Shown one piece after another: positions 1-6,132 of a stretch of DNA of 8,757 nucleotides. Both the position numbers and the translations under genes were made by a program. Origin of the DNA: Dehalococcoidia bacterium (lineage in GTDB: Bacteria > Chloroflexota > Dehalococcoidia > Dehalococcoidales > JAUWZL01); contig JAUWZL010000026.1 of assembly GCA_030615305.1 (NCBI GenBank), forward strand, positions 1 to 8,757, read 5' to 3'. Every line of letters starts with the position of its first letter. The first letter of the stretch is position 1. The notes beneath the pieces were generated by a model. It was not told the origin of the DNA and made no database searches. It saw only the letters and a list, made by a program, of their open reading frames with translations.

Positions 1-356
1 CCCAATTTGCGCCGTTCTGAACCACTGGCTATAATCACTGCTTTGGTGGCAAAGTTGCCTTCAGTGGTCTTTACCACTTTTTGTCGCTCTTGAAGTTCGA
101 TACCAGTAACCTCGGCAAGCAAAGTTTCTAGTCCGTATTCGGTTGCCTGCTGATGCATTAGCTGGCCCAGTTCAAAACCACCAATACCTTGAGGAAAACC
201 GGGGTAGTTGTCCACCTGTTCGGCATCTGCTATCTGACCACCGACTCCCATCTTTTCTATAAGCAGACTACCGAGCCTAGCTCTTGAGGTGTAAAGTCCG
301 GCGCTAAGTCCAGCCGGACCACCACCAATTATGATTACTTCATAATCCTTTTTCAT
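1..356 (-). CDS. trxB: thioredoxin reductase, N-terminal part (cut by window edge)
   Basis: This is the N-terminal 118 codons of an FAD-dependent pyridine-nucleotide disulfide oxidoreductase. The family passes electrons from NADPH through FAD and a CxxC pair to thioredoxin in the cytoplasm. The translation opens MKKDYEVIIIGGGPAG, the Rossmann FAD-binding glycine motif at residues 11-16. It continues with a GGQ segment followed by DNYPGF, typical of TrxB (usually ENYPGF), and with VIIASG near residue 110, the second conserved FAD-contact motif (usually ATG). The NADPH domain and the redox CxxC lie beyond base 1, so function is assigned from the FAD domain and from trxA two genes upstream. The start ATG (356-354) overlaps the preceding stop as ATGA. 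A GAGGTGG ribosome site at 373-367 lies 10 nt upstream, inside the preceding gene, so translation is probably coupled. A related ferredoxin-dependent reductase cannot be excluded without the NADPH domain. Confidence 0.9.
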   Translation of the reverse strand, partial: MKKDYEVIIIGGGPAGLSAGLYTSRARLGSLLIEKMGVGGQIADAEQVDNYPGFPQGIGGFELGQLMHQQATEYGLETLLAEVTGIELQERQKVVKTTEGNFATKAVIIASGSERRKL

Positions 357-694
357 GATTTGATTTCCACCTCAGCATCAATAGCATCTAGTAGCTGGTG
401 AATATCAAATTGCCCTGAAATTCTAGGCTCGCCATTAATGAGCAGCAGTGGTAATGAGAGGTTCTTACTCTTGATCTCTTGGTTCAATTCTAAGGTACGG
501 CGATTAGCCACCGGTTTAGACAGGTCAAGGTATTCCAACTGTATATTGTCGCCAAACCTGTCCTTAATTCGCTGGCTAGCTAAAGCAATGGTTTCTACCG
601 AAGACCAGTCTACCCCACAGTGAGCGTGGCACTTCTCACCCGTACTATCATCAACTATGGTAATTTGAATAGCCTGCTTAATCAAGAACGGCAT
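353..694 (-). CDS. small thioredoxin-fold-like protein with CxxxC, between trxA and trxB
   Basis: This is a 113-residue protein of no firmly recognised family. Near the N-terminus it has a C22-x3-C26 pair (KCHAHCG). The C-terminal half reads LPLLLINGEPRISGQFD (residues 81-97), followed by a helix. A Leu-Pro before a hydrophobic strand and a short 'NGE...G' turn recalls the cis-proline region of small thioredoxin-fold proteins such as ArsD and YuzD/DUF1462. That is a resemblance by eye, not a demonstrated homology. Its place between trxA and trxB, overlapping both (17 nt with the trxA stop, 4 nt with the trxB start), suggests a redox partner of the thioredoxin system. The ATG at 694 lies inside the trxA tail with only a weak GAGA-like site upstream; an in-frame TTG at 685 is a possible alternative start. 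There is no signal peptide or membrane segment, so it is probably cytoplasmic. Confidence 0.75.
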   Translation of the reverse strand: MPFLIKQAIQITIVDDSTGEKCHAHCGVDWSSVETIALASQRIKDRFGDNIQLEYLDLSKPVANRRTLELNQEIKSKNLSLPLLLINGEPRISGQFDIHQLLDAIDAEVEIKS

Positions 695-1004
695 CCAAGT
701 CTCGTTTTAGCTCTGCTTTGGGTTTATAGCCGACTATCTGTGAGACCGGCTTTCCATTTTTAAACATAATAAGATTGGGAATAGCCATTATTCTATATTT
801 AGCGGCAGTTATTGCATTCTGATCAACGTTTAACTTAGCAATGGTTATTCTACTGCTATACTCTTCAGCTAGCTCTTCTAGCACTGGGGCAGCCATAATA
901 CAGGGGCGGCACCAGGGTGCCCAGAAGTCGACCAGCACCGGCATCTTTGATTGTAATACAACTTGCTCAAAATTGCCGTCAGCTACTTCAAGCGGTTTAC
1001 TCAT
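678..1004 (-). CDS. trxA: thioredoxin with WCRPC active site
   Basis: This is a 108-residue cytoplasmic thioredoxin of the usual family length. It reduces protein disulfides and is recycled by thioredoxin reductase, whose gene lies two positions downstream. The strand-then-active-site segment DFWAPWCRPC spans residues 26-35, with buried Asp26 and the redox cysteines Cys32 and Cys35. The cis-proline is Pro76 in AIPNL, and the final helix is present. The active site is CRPC where the classical protein has CGPC, a change known to affect redox potential or partner choice in related proteins. There is no signal peptide. The start ATG (1004-1002) has a strong GGGAGG site at 1016-1011, 6 nt upstream, lying in the end of plsX. 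The two genes overlap by 8 nt, so they are probably co-translated. Identity is certain at family level. Confidence 0.96.
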   Translation of the reverse strand: MSKPLEVADGNFEQVVLQSKMPVLVDFWAPWCRPCIMAAPVLEELAEEYSSRITIAKLNVDQNAITAAKYRIMAIPNLIMFKNGKPVSQIVGYKPKAELKRDLDAVLD

Positions 1005-1992
1005 TACTTTCCTCCCTAATTATTTGTGAAATGCTTCGTTCTACCATCTTTTTGGCTAAACCAATAGCATTCTTAATAGCCCTAGCCTGACTGCGGCCGT
1101 GAGCTATGATGATATTCCCTTTTACTCCCAGGAGACAGGCACCACCGTATTCTTGGTAGTCCAATCTTTTGGTCCAAGAGTCCATCCCAATATCACGGCG
1201 CAAAGCACGCGTTGGAAGGCGATAGGCTTTGGAAAAGACTTGCCCGGCTTGACCAAGCGAATACAGCCAATTATCACTCATACCCTCGATAGTCTTGAGC
1301 ACTATATTGCCGGTGAAACCATCGGTTACAATAACATCGGCTGCTTTTTTCAATATATCCTGGCCTTCTACATTGCCAATAAAGTTCAAGTTACTCTTTT
1401 TGAGCAGTTGATAGCTTTCTTGAATCAAACGGTTACCCTTTGTTTCCTCTTCGCCGTTGTTTAGTAAGCCCACACGTGGGAAACTAATGCCGAGAATTTC
1501 TCTAACATAGACAGAGCCTAGCTGAGCAAACCAGACGAGGTGTTGCGGTCGGCAATCGACATTAGCCCCAGCATCGATGAGAAAGGCGGGTGCTGAAGGA
1601 GTAATATTAATAAAGCTACCTATGGCTGAACGCTCAATGCCTTCTATCTTTCCCAGGTAAAGCAGGGCAGCGCCTATTACGGCTCCAGTGTTGCCAGCCG
1701 AGACGAAGGCTGAGGCGAAGCCATCTTTTACCAGGTTAATTCCGGTGACTATTGAGGACTCTGGCTTGCTACGAAGTGCCTTTATTGGCGACTCGCAAGG
1801 CTCAATAGTCTGGTTAGCCTCAATGATAGTAAGGCCGGGTTTCTTTAGATGGCGTCTTGCCAGCATCTGGAGTATGGTTCTCTTACCTACCAGGGCAATA
1901 GTTACCTTATATTCCTCAACTGCTTTTATCGCCCCTTTGATTATTTCACGGGGAGCGTACTCACCACCAGCAGCATCAACGGCAATTATCAT
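997..1992 (-). CDS. plsX: phosphate acyltransferase PlsX
   Basis: This is a 331-residue PlsX, the full family length. PlsX converts acyl-ACP and phosphate to acyl-phosphate, the acyl donor for PlsY in bacterial phosphatidic acid synthesis. It is a peripheral, membrane-associated cytosolic enzyme. Family motifs in order are: AVDAAGGEYAP near the N-terminus (usually DAMGGD), SAGNTGA at 98-104, DAGAN at 140-144, LLNNGEEETKG at 176-186, DGFTGN at 224-229 and YGGACLLGVKG at 282-292. It starts at ATG 1992 with a GAGGA site 5 nt upstream, 12 nt after the ATPase stop. It overlaps trxA at its end. In many bacteria plsX sits with rpmF or with fabH, fabD and fabG. None of these is here, so its place between an activase gene and thioredoxin is unusual. 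Substitutions in the first motif (A for M, E for D) are mild and activity is expected. Confidence 0.96.
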   Translation of the reverse strand: MIIAVDAAGGEYAPREIIKGAIKAVEEYKVTIALVGKRTILQMLARRHLKKPGLTIIEANQTIEPCESPIKALRSKPESSIVTGINLVKDGFASAFVSAGNTGAVIGAALLYLGKIEGIERSAIGSFINITPSAPAFLIDAGANVDCRPQHLVWFAQLGSVYVREILGISFPRVGLLNNGEEETKGNRLIQESYQLLKKSNLNFIGNVEGQDILKKAADVIVTDGFTGNIVLKTIEGMSDNWLYSLGQAGQVFSKAYRLPTRALRRDIGMDSWTKRLDYQEYGGACLLGVKGNIIIAHGRSQARAIKNAIGLAKKMVERSISQIIREESNE

Positions 1993-2004
1993 CTATTTCC
2001 TCTT

Positions 2005-2970
2005 TTAGCTACTTTGGCTTCTTTCCCACAGGTCACAGCGACCTCCCCAGCGGGCAAGAATCTGACCATTAAGAGAAAGCTGAGCTATCTCACACAGGTT
2101 AGGGCAGGATTTGCATTCAAATGAGGAGGTGTGATACTTTACCTCGCTCACACCAAATCCCTTAAACCTGCTTCCATTGTCTTTACCTAGCATCTCTTCA
2201 CGTGCCAGTAAGGCAGCACCTATCGCCCCCATGACCTCATGGTGGGCAGGAACAATGACTTCGGCGCCAAGTTCTTCTTGAAGTGCCTTCACTATACCCT
2301 GGTTAAAGGCGACCCCACCCTGAAATACTATTGGCGGTTGAATATCCTTGCCTAGGCCAACATTATTAAGGTAGTTGCGTACCAATGCTTGGCACAGTCC
2401 ATAGAGGATGTCCTCAATTCGATGCCCCATTTGTTGCTTGTGTATCATATCTGATTCAGCAAAAACAGTGCATCGCCCAGCAATACGCACTGATGCCTGG
2501 CTGCCTAGGGCTCGCTGGGCAAACTCCTCAATGCTCATATTAAGGCGCAGCGCCTGATGGTCAAGAAAGCTACCGGTGCCAGCAGCACATACGGTATTCA
2601 TGCCAAAGTCAATTACTATCCCGCCCCTAATAATGATAATCTTACTATCTTGCCCGCCAATCTCAATAACAGTTTGCACCTCAGGGATATACTGCAAGGC
2701 AGCCACAGCATGACTGGTAATCTCGTTCTTGACTAGATCAGCGCCAACGATAACCCCAGCCAGGTAGCGGGCACTGCCGGTGGTAGCCACGCCACGAATA
2801 TCAACGTCTTGAGGCATTTGCTGTTTGATTTGTTTCAGCCCTTGCTGCACCATTTCAATGGGCTTGCCCTGTGTCAACAGGTAAATGTGAGTAACAAGCT
2901 CATCATACTCATCTAGCACAGCCAGCTTGGTGGTTACTGAGCCAACATCTATACCCAAATAGGCTTCCAT
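2005..2970 (-). CDS. BadF/HgdC-type ATPase (acyl-CoA dehydratase activase) with extra C-terminal Cys cluster
   Basis: This is a 321-residue ASKHA-fold ATPase of the BcrA/BcrD/BadF/BadG/HgdC family. Characterised members are homodimers that hold one [4Fe-4S] cluster between subunits and use ATP hydrolysis to push a low-potential electron into a dehydratase or benzoyl-CoA reductase. Visible motifs are: GIDVGSVTTK (6-15, phosphate binding), GGQDSK (105-110), NTVCAAGTGSF (125-135) with Cys128, and AGRCTVFAESDM (164-175) with Cys167. These two cysteines match the cluster ligands of the glutaconate-pathway activator. The ribose/phosphate glycines FQGGVAFN follow at 216-223. After residue about 280 there is an addition not found in the roughly 260-residue HgdC: C286-x2-C289-x3-C293 and C312 (GGRCDLW), a possible second metal site. 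The start at 2970 follows the upstream stop by 8 nt, with AAGGGGAG just ahead. The three HgdB-like genes directly upstream are its likely partners. The substrate is unknown. Confidence 0.93.
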   Translation of the reverse strand: MEAYLGIDVGSVTTKLAVLDEYDELVTHIYLLTQGKPIEMVQQGLKQIKQQMPQDVDIRGVATTGSARYLAGVIVGADLVKNEITSHAVAALQYIPEVQTVIEIGGQDSKIIIIRGGIVIDFGMNTVCAAGTGSFLDHQALRLNMSIEEFAQRALGSQASVRIAGRCTVFAESDMIHKQQMGHRIEDILYGLCQALVRNYLNNVGLGKDIQPPIVFQGGVAFNQGIVKALQEELGAEVIVPAHHEVMGAIGAALLAREEMLGKDNGSRFKGFGVSEVKYHTSSFECKSCPNLCEIAQLSLNGQILARWGGRCDLWERSQSS

Positions 2971-2978
2971 AGCTCCCC

Positions 2979-4079
2979 TTAGACGGTTACTTGCTGTCGG
3001 GCCTTATTACGCACCCGCCGCTTGCGTTCCAGCAGGTCAACGAAGGCTTCTAGTCTGGTTAACATACCCGGCTTAGCCATTTGCTCGTCACAGAGTATGG
3101 TTAGCACCGGGATATCCTCCTTGGTTGTCGACATGATATTTTGGGCTACTATTTCTGGCATACAGGTGAATGGTGCCAGGTGAATTATGCCGTCATACTC
3201 TTTAGCGTGGAGCACCTTTTCCCCTACTGATTCCCAGCCATCACCACCAACATCCCGCTTCAAGTAGGGTTGGGCTGCCTTGTGAATTCTGGCCTTTTCA
3301 TTCATGCCCAGGGGGTTTAGAAACAGGCTGAATTTAGTCCACTCTGAAACGAAGGTCGCCCGCCTTACCTCTACCCCTAGCTTGCCCAACTCAATCTCTA
3401 CATCCAGATTGGAGAATGGCTCCAGCACTACATAAAACTCCCCGGTAATGCCAACTATCAACGGCTCATACTGGGTATCCTTATCTATTTGATTGAGCTG
3501 GTTAACGTAGTCTACCTGCACCTTCTTCAGGGTATCATAATCACCTGCCCTGTCAATAGCATCAATTGCTTTAGTAAATAGACGATTGGCGGTGCCCTTT
3601 ATCCGCTCTACAGGGCGCACTTTTTGCACTACTCTCTCTACTTTATCCAGAGCATTTAGCTTAGCCAGACCGAAGCGGAAGGCTGAGATAATCTTAGACC
3701 AGGGGGCATTGTTTGACAAGCGCTTAATTATTTTAAGTAAGCCGAATAACTTCCGTTCCGAAACTCCTACCTGAACCACTTCAACCTTATACCCCAGGTC
3801 ATGAAGAATTTGTTCCTGGGTCTTAGCGTAGTAACCTAGGCGGCAGATGCCAGAGCCGCCGGGCATAAGCAAGCTATCCGCCCCCAGCTCGGCGGCTTCA
3901 ATCAGGTTGCCTAGAGTCAGTTTGAACGGGATGCAAAGCCCCTCCGGGGAATACTTAACCCCCAGAGACAAAGTGCGTTGGTTATTGACCGGTGGTATTA
4001 TATAGTCAATACCCAGCCTCTCAAATAGAGCCTTAAAGGGTATGTATAGATTGCCCATATGGGGCATGCCTATACGCAT
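2979..4079 (-). CDS. HgdB/DUF2229-like activase-related protein, paralog 3
   Basis: This 366-residue protein belongs to the 'acyl-CoA dehydratase activase-related' group, related to the DUF2229 domain and to 2-hydroxyglutaryl-CoA dehydratase D-component-like folds. Two Rossmann-like halves are visible. The N-terminal one (1-105) starts MRIGMPHMGN and carries Cys49 (LCIPFK) and Cys79 (GICRLGYY). The C-terminal one (from about 207) starts IVGITGEFYVVLEPF and carries VGGDGWESVGEK (277-288), Cys306 (FTCMPEI) and the closing LTRLEAFVDLL. A helical linker of about 100 residues separates them. The three cysteines have equivalents in both upstream paralogs and could ligate an Fe-S cluster. An extra Cys330 is Tyr324 in the next paralog. 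It starts inside the stop region of the upstream gene (10-nt overlap) and ends 8 nt before the ATPase. No biochemical function is known to me for stand-alone proteins of this type. Confidence 0.88.
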   Translation of the reverse strand: MRIGMPHMGNLYIPFKALFERLGIDYIIPPVNNQRTLSLGVKYSPEGLCIPFKLTLGNLIEAAELGADSLLMPGGSGICRLGYYAKTQEQILHDLGYKVEVVQVGVSERKLFGLLKIIKRLSNNAPWSKIISAFRFGLAKLNALDKVERVVQKVRPVERIKGTANRLFTKAIDAIDRAGDYDTLKKVQVDYVNQLNQIDKDTQYEPLIVGITGEFYVVLEPFSNLDVEIELGKLGVEVRRATFVSEWTKFSLFLNPLGMNEKARIHKAAQPYLKRDVGGDGWESVGEKVLHAKEYDGIIHLAPFTCMPEIVAQNIMSTTKEDIPVLTILCDEQMAKPGMLTRLEAFVDLLERKRRVRNKARQQVTV

Positions 4080-4097
4080 ACTTTTACCTGACTCCTT
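4070..4097 (-). promoter_or_regulatory. overlapping stop/start junction (paralog 2 to 3)
   Basis: Paralog 2 ends SQVKVCV then TAG, overlapping the start of paralog 3 as ATGCGTATAG, one base different from the preceding junction. The AAGGAG site at 4097-4092 is 12 nt from the ATG, longer than optimal. The difference from the upstream junction is a 6-nt insertion (two codons, KV) between site and start. Coupled translation is likely but perhaps less efficient. Confidence 0.7.
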
Positions 4098-5140
4098 TTC
4101 TTTCTGTATAGCATATCGGCAAAGGCTTCAACACGATTTATCATCCCTGCCTTCCCGGTATGTTCGTCATAGATGATATTAAGCACTGGAAGTCTCTCTT
4201 TTAGTGACGGCATAATATTTCGAGCCGTGATTTCAGGCAGACACCCAAACGGTTCAAGGTGAACAATTCCATCCCAATCTTTTGCGTGCAATACCTTCTC
4301 TCCCACCGATTGCCAGCCGTCACCACCCACATGACGGGAAAGATACGGCTTCGCTGCCTTGTGGCTCCTGTCCTTCTCCCGTAAACCAAGAATGCTGAGA
4401 AAGGGGTTGAACCTAACCCAATCTCGGACGAATATAGAGCGCCGGACCTCAACTCCTAGCTTTCCCAGTTCAATCTCTATGTCCATATTGGCGAAAGTAT
4501 CAAGCACGACGAAGAACTCACCGGTAACGCCAATCTTTATTGGGTCAGGAAAAGACACAGTGGGTAAGTTCCTAAGTCTGTGTATATACTCTCGCTTGGC
4601 CTGGTCAAGTGCCTGGTAGTCTCCTGCGTTATGGATAGCCTTAATCCCCTCTCTATAGATTCGAGTAGCTTCACCCTTATCCCGCTCTATGGCTCGTATT
4701 TTGTGCACTAGCCGTTCGAGTTCATCCAGCACCTTCAGTTTGGCTAAGCCAAAACAGAAAGCTACTATTATTTTCCCCACAGGAGCGCCATTGGTGAGGT
4801 ATCTTATCATTTCGATTATACCACGGTCCTGGGTTACCATGTGAAAGTTATAGCCCAGCTCGTGCAAAATTGACTCCTGAACCTTATGGTAATAGCCAAA
4901 GCGGCAAGGAGCAGCTCCCCCTGGCATCATTGTCGTGTCTGCTCCCAGCTCTAACGCCTCAATCATGTTGCCAAGGGTGAGTTTGAAGGGAAGGCAAGCC
5001 ATCTCTGGTGAGTATTTGACACCTAAGGAGAGGGTACGGTGACTTGTGGGCGGTGGAATGACAAGGTCAACACCTAGCTGGTCAGCCATAGCCTTTACCG
5101 CCACGTAAATGCTACCCATATGGGGTAAGCCTAGACGCAT
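4070..5140 (-). CDS. HgdB/DUF2229-like activase-related protein, paralog 2
   Basis: This 356-residue protein is the closest relative of the gene that follows it: 38 of the first 60 residues are identical without gaps, including the shared RTLSLGVKYSPE and PFKLTLGN blocks. It has the same two-half architecture. Conserved Cys49 (ACLPFK) and Cys79 (APCRFGYY) lie in the first half. The second half has VTGEFFVVLDTF, VGGDGWQSVGEK (271-282) and Cys300 (FGCLPEI). It closes with INRVEAFADML. Cys129 and Cys355 are additional; Cys355 arises where the C-terminal codons overlap the next start codon. The start ATG (5140-5138) has an excellent AGGAGG site at 5151-5146, 5 nt away, lying within the last codons of the upstream gene. 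Probable role: a cluster-bearing subunit or electron acceptor of the ATPase encoded two genes downstream. That role is inferred from family and order. Confidence 0.88.
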   Translation of the reverse strand: MRLGLPHMGSIYVAVKAMADQLGVDLVIPPPTSHRTLSLGVKYSPEMACLPFKLTLGNMIEALELGADTTMMPGGAAPCRFGYYHKVQESILHELGYNFHMVTQDRGIIEMIRYLTNGAPVGKIIVAFCFGLAKLKVLDELERLVHKIRAIERDKGEATRIYREGIKAIHNAGDYQALDQAKREYIHRLRNLPTVSFPDPIKIGVTGEFFVVLDTFANMDIEIELGKLGVEVRRSIFVRDWVRFNPFLSILGLREKDRSHKAAKPYLSRHVGGDGWQSVGEKVLHAKDWDGIVHLEPFGCLPEITARNIMPSLKERLPVLNIIYDEHTGKAGMINRVEAFADMLYRKKRSQVKVCV

Positions 5141-5151
5141 ACCTGCCTCCT
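5131..5151 (-). promoter_or_regulatory. overlapping stop/start junction with internal ribosome site (paralog 1 to 2)
   Basis: The last codons of paralog 1 (reading RRQVCV then TAG) contain AGGAGG at 5151-5146, a 5-nt spacer, and the ATG of paralog 2. The overlap is the 10-nt ATGCGTCTAG. The same bases therefore encode a C-terminal tail, a ribosome site and a start codon, which implies tight translational coupling. Confidence 0.8.
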
Positions 5152-6132
5152 TTTTCTTCTATATATCATATCAAGGAATGCTTCCAATCGAGTAACCACC
5201 CCGGCTTCAGCAGTGTGTTCCTCCAGGGTCAGGCTGGTAAAAGCAGTGGCCCTCAGCCTAGCTGCGTGCCGGCGCACCATGTCCATCATTAGCGAATCTG
5301 GTCCACAGCCAAAGATTACTATACCAATAACACCATCGGCTCCGTTTTCTAGATAGTGCACCCCAGCGCCTACCACATCTTCTTCATATGTCCAGTAGGT
5401 TCCACCTACCCCCTTGACAGTAGCTGATACAAGCTCTGCGGTAGTGAGCATCTCTGGAGTTAACACCCTATAGCCTGCCTGTTCAACTCGGTGGATAAGG
5501 CGGTGATTTATATGTTCATCGTAGACGAGGTACGGGTGCCCAATGATGGCAATGGTGCCTCGTGTTGAAGTTGAGCGGCTGGAGGCTGTTTCTAGCTTTG
5601 CCTCAGGTGTGCCTGATATTCTTTCGATTGCCTGCGGGGGGGTTAAGCTATGGCCGGACATTAGCCGGTTATAGCTCAAGTGGGCTTGCCAAGCGGCTAT
5701 GCTGGCTTGCCTGACCTTTAATGGATTCCAGGTAAAATGTCGTCCCAGCTTGTAAATAGCTTGATATAGCCTACACTTCCCCTTATTAACATCTATATCT
5801 ATATCCAAAATAGGCGGTAATTCAGGAATAACTGCCCGAGTCATATCAGGCAAGCCAAGGAACTTAGAACAGTTGTAAACCCTTCTTTTCACACTGCGGA
5901 TGGCAGGGATAAAAATATAGTCGCACTTGTCTGCCAGGGAGATAACATGACCCAAGAAGATCTTTACTGGCAGACAGGTGTCAGCCACCACTCTTGACGA
6001 ACCCGATGCCAGAATGGTCTGAGAGGTTGGTGGTGAAACCACTACTTCTGCCCCCAGTTCCTCAAAGAAGGTCTTCCACATAGGGTAGTATTGGTAGTAG
6101 AGTAGAGCTCTAGGAATGCCTACCTTAATCAT
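5131..6132 (-). CDS. DUF2229 activase-related protein, paralog 1 (most divergent)
   Basis: This 333-residue protein has the DUF2229 look: an opening KVGIPRALLYYQYYP, then SPPTS, TCLPVK with Cys53 and, after CDYIFIPAI, a YNC with Cys88. A serine/threonine-rich linker near 180-192 leads to the second half, which begins IAIIGHPYLVYDEH, carries GGTYWTYEEDVVG and Cys276 (FGCGPDS), and ends TRLEAFLDMIYRRKRRQVCV. Cys53, Cys88 and Cys276 align with the three conserved cysteines of the next two genes. Cys70, Cys120 and Cys332 are extra. It retains the general fold but lacks the VGGDGW motif in its exact form, so it is probably a distinct subunit rather than a redundant copy. The start overlaps the amidohydrolase stop as ATGA. 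The nearest strong purine run, GAGGAG at 6152-6147, is 14 nt upstream and far for initiation, so translation is probably coupled. Family assignment is firm; function is unknown. Confidence 0.88.
   Translation of the reverse strand: MIKVGIPRALLYYQYYPMWKTFFEELGAEVVVSPPTSQTILASGSSRVVADTCLPVKIFLGHVISLADKCDYIFIPAIRSVKRRVYNCSKFLGLPDMTRAVIPELPPILDIDIDVNKGKCRLYQAIYKLGRHFTWNPLKVRQASIAAWQAHLSYNRLMSGHSLTPPQAIERISGTPEAKLETASSRSTSTRGTIAIIGHPYLVYDEHINHRLIHRVEQAGYRVLTPEMLTTAELVSATVKGVGGTYWTYEEDVVGAGVHYLENGADGVIGIVIFGCGPDSLMMDMVRRHAARLRATAFTSLTLEEHTAEAGVVTRLEAFLDMIYRRKRRQVCV

Noticed and set aside
1099..1464. Open frame of 121 codons on the plus strand
   Set aside because: It lies opposite plsX, whose motifs are unmistakable. 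No ribosome site precedes it and the translation resembles no protein family.
4054..4063. Perfect 10-bp palindrome CCCATATGGG, also at 5115-5124
   Set aside because: It encodes the conserved Pro-His-Met-Gly near the start of both paralogs, so it is explained by shared protein sequence and not needed as an operator.
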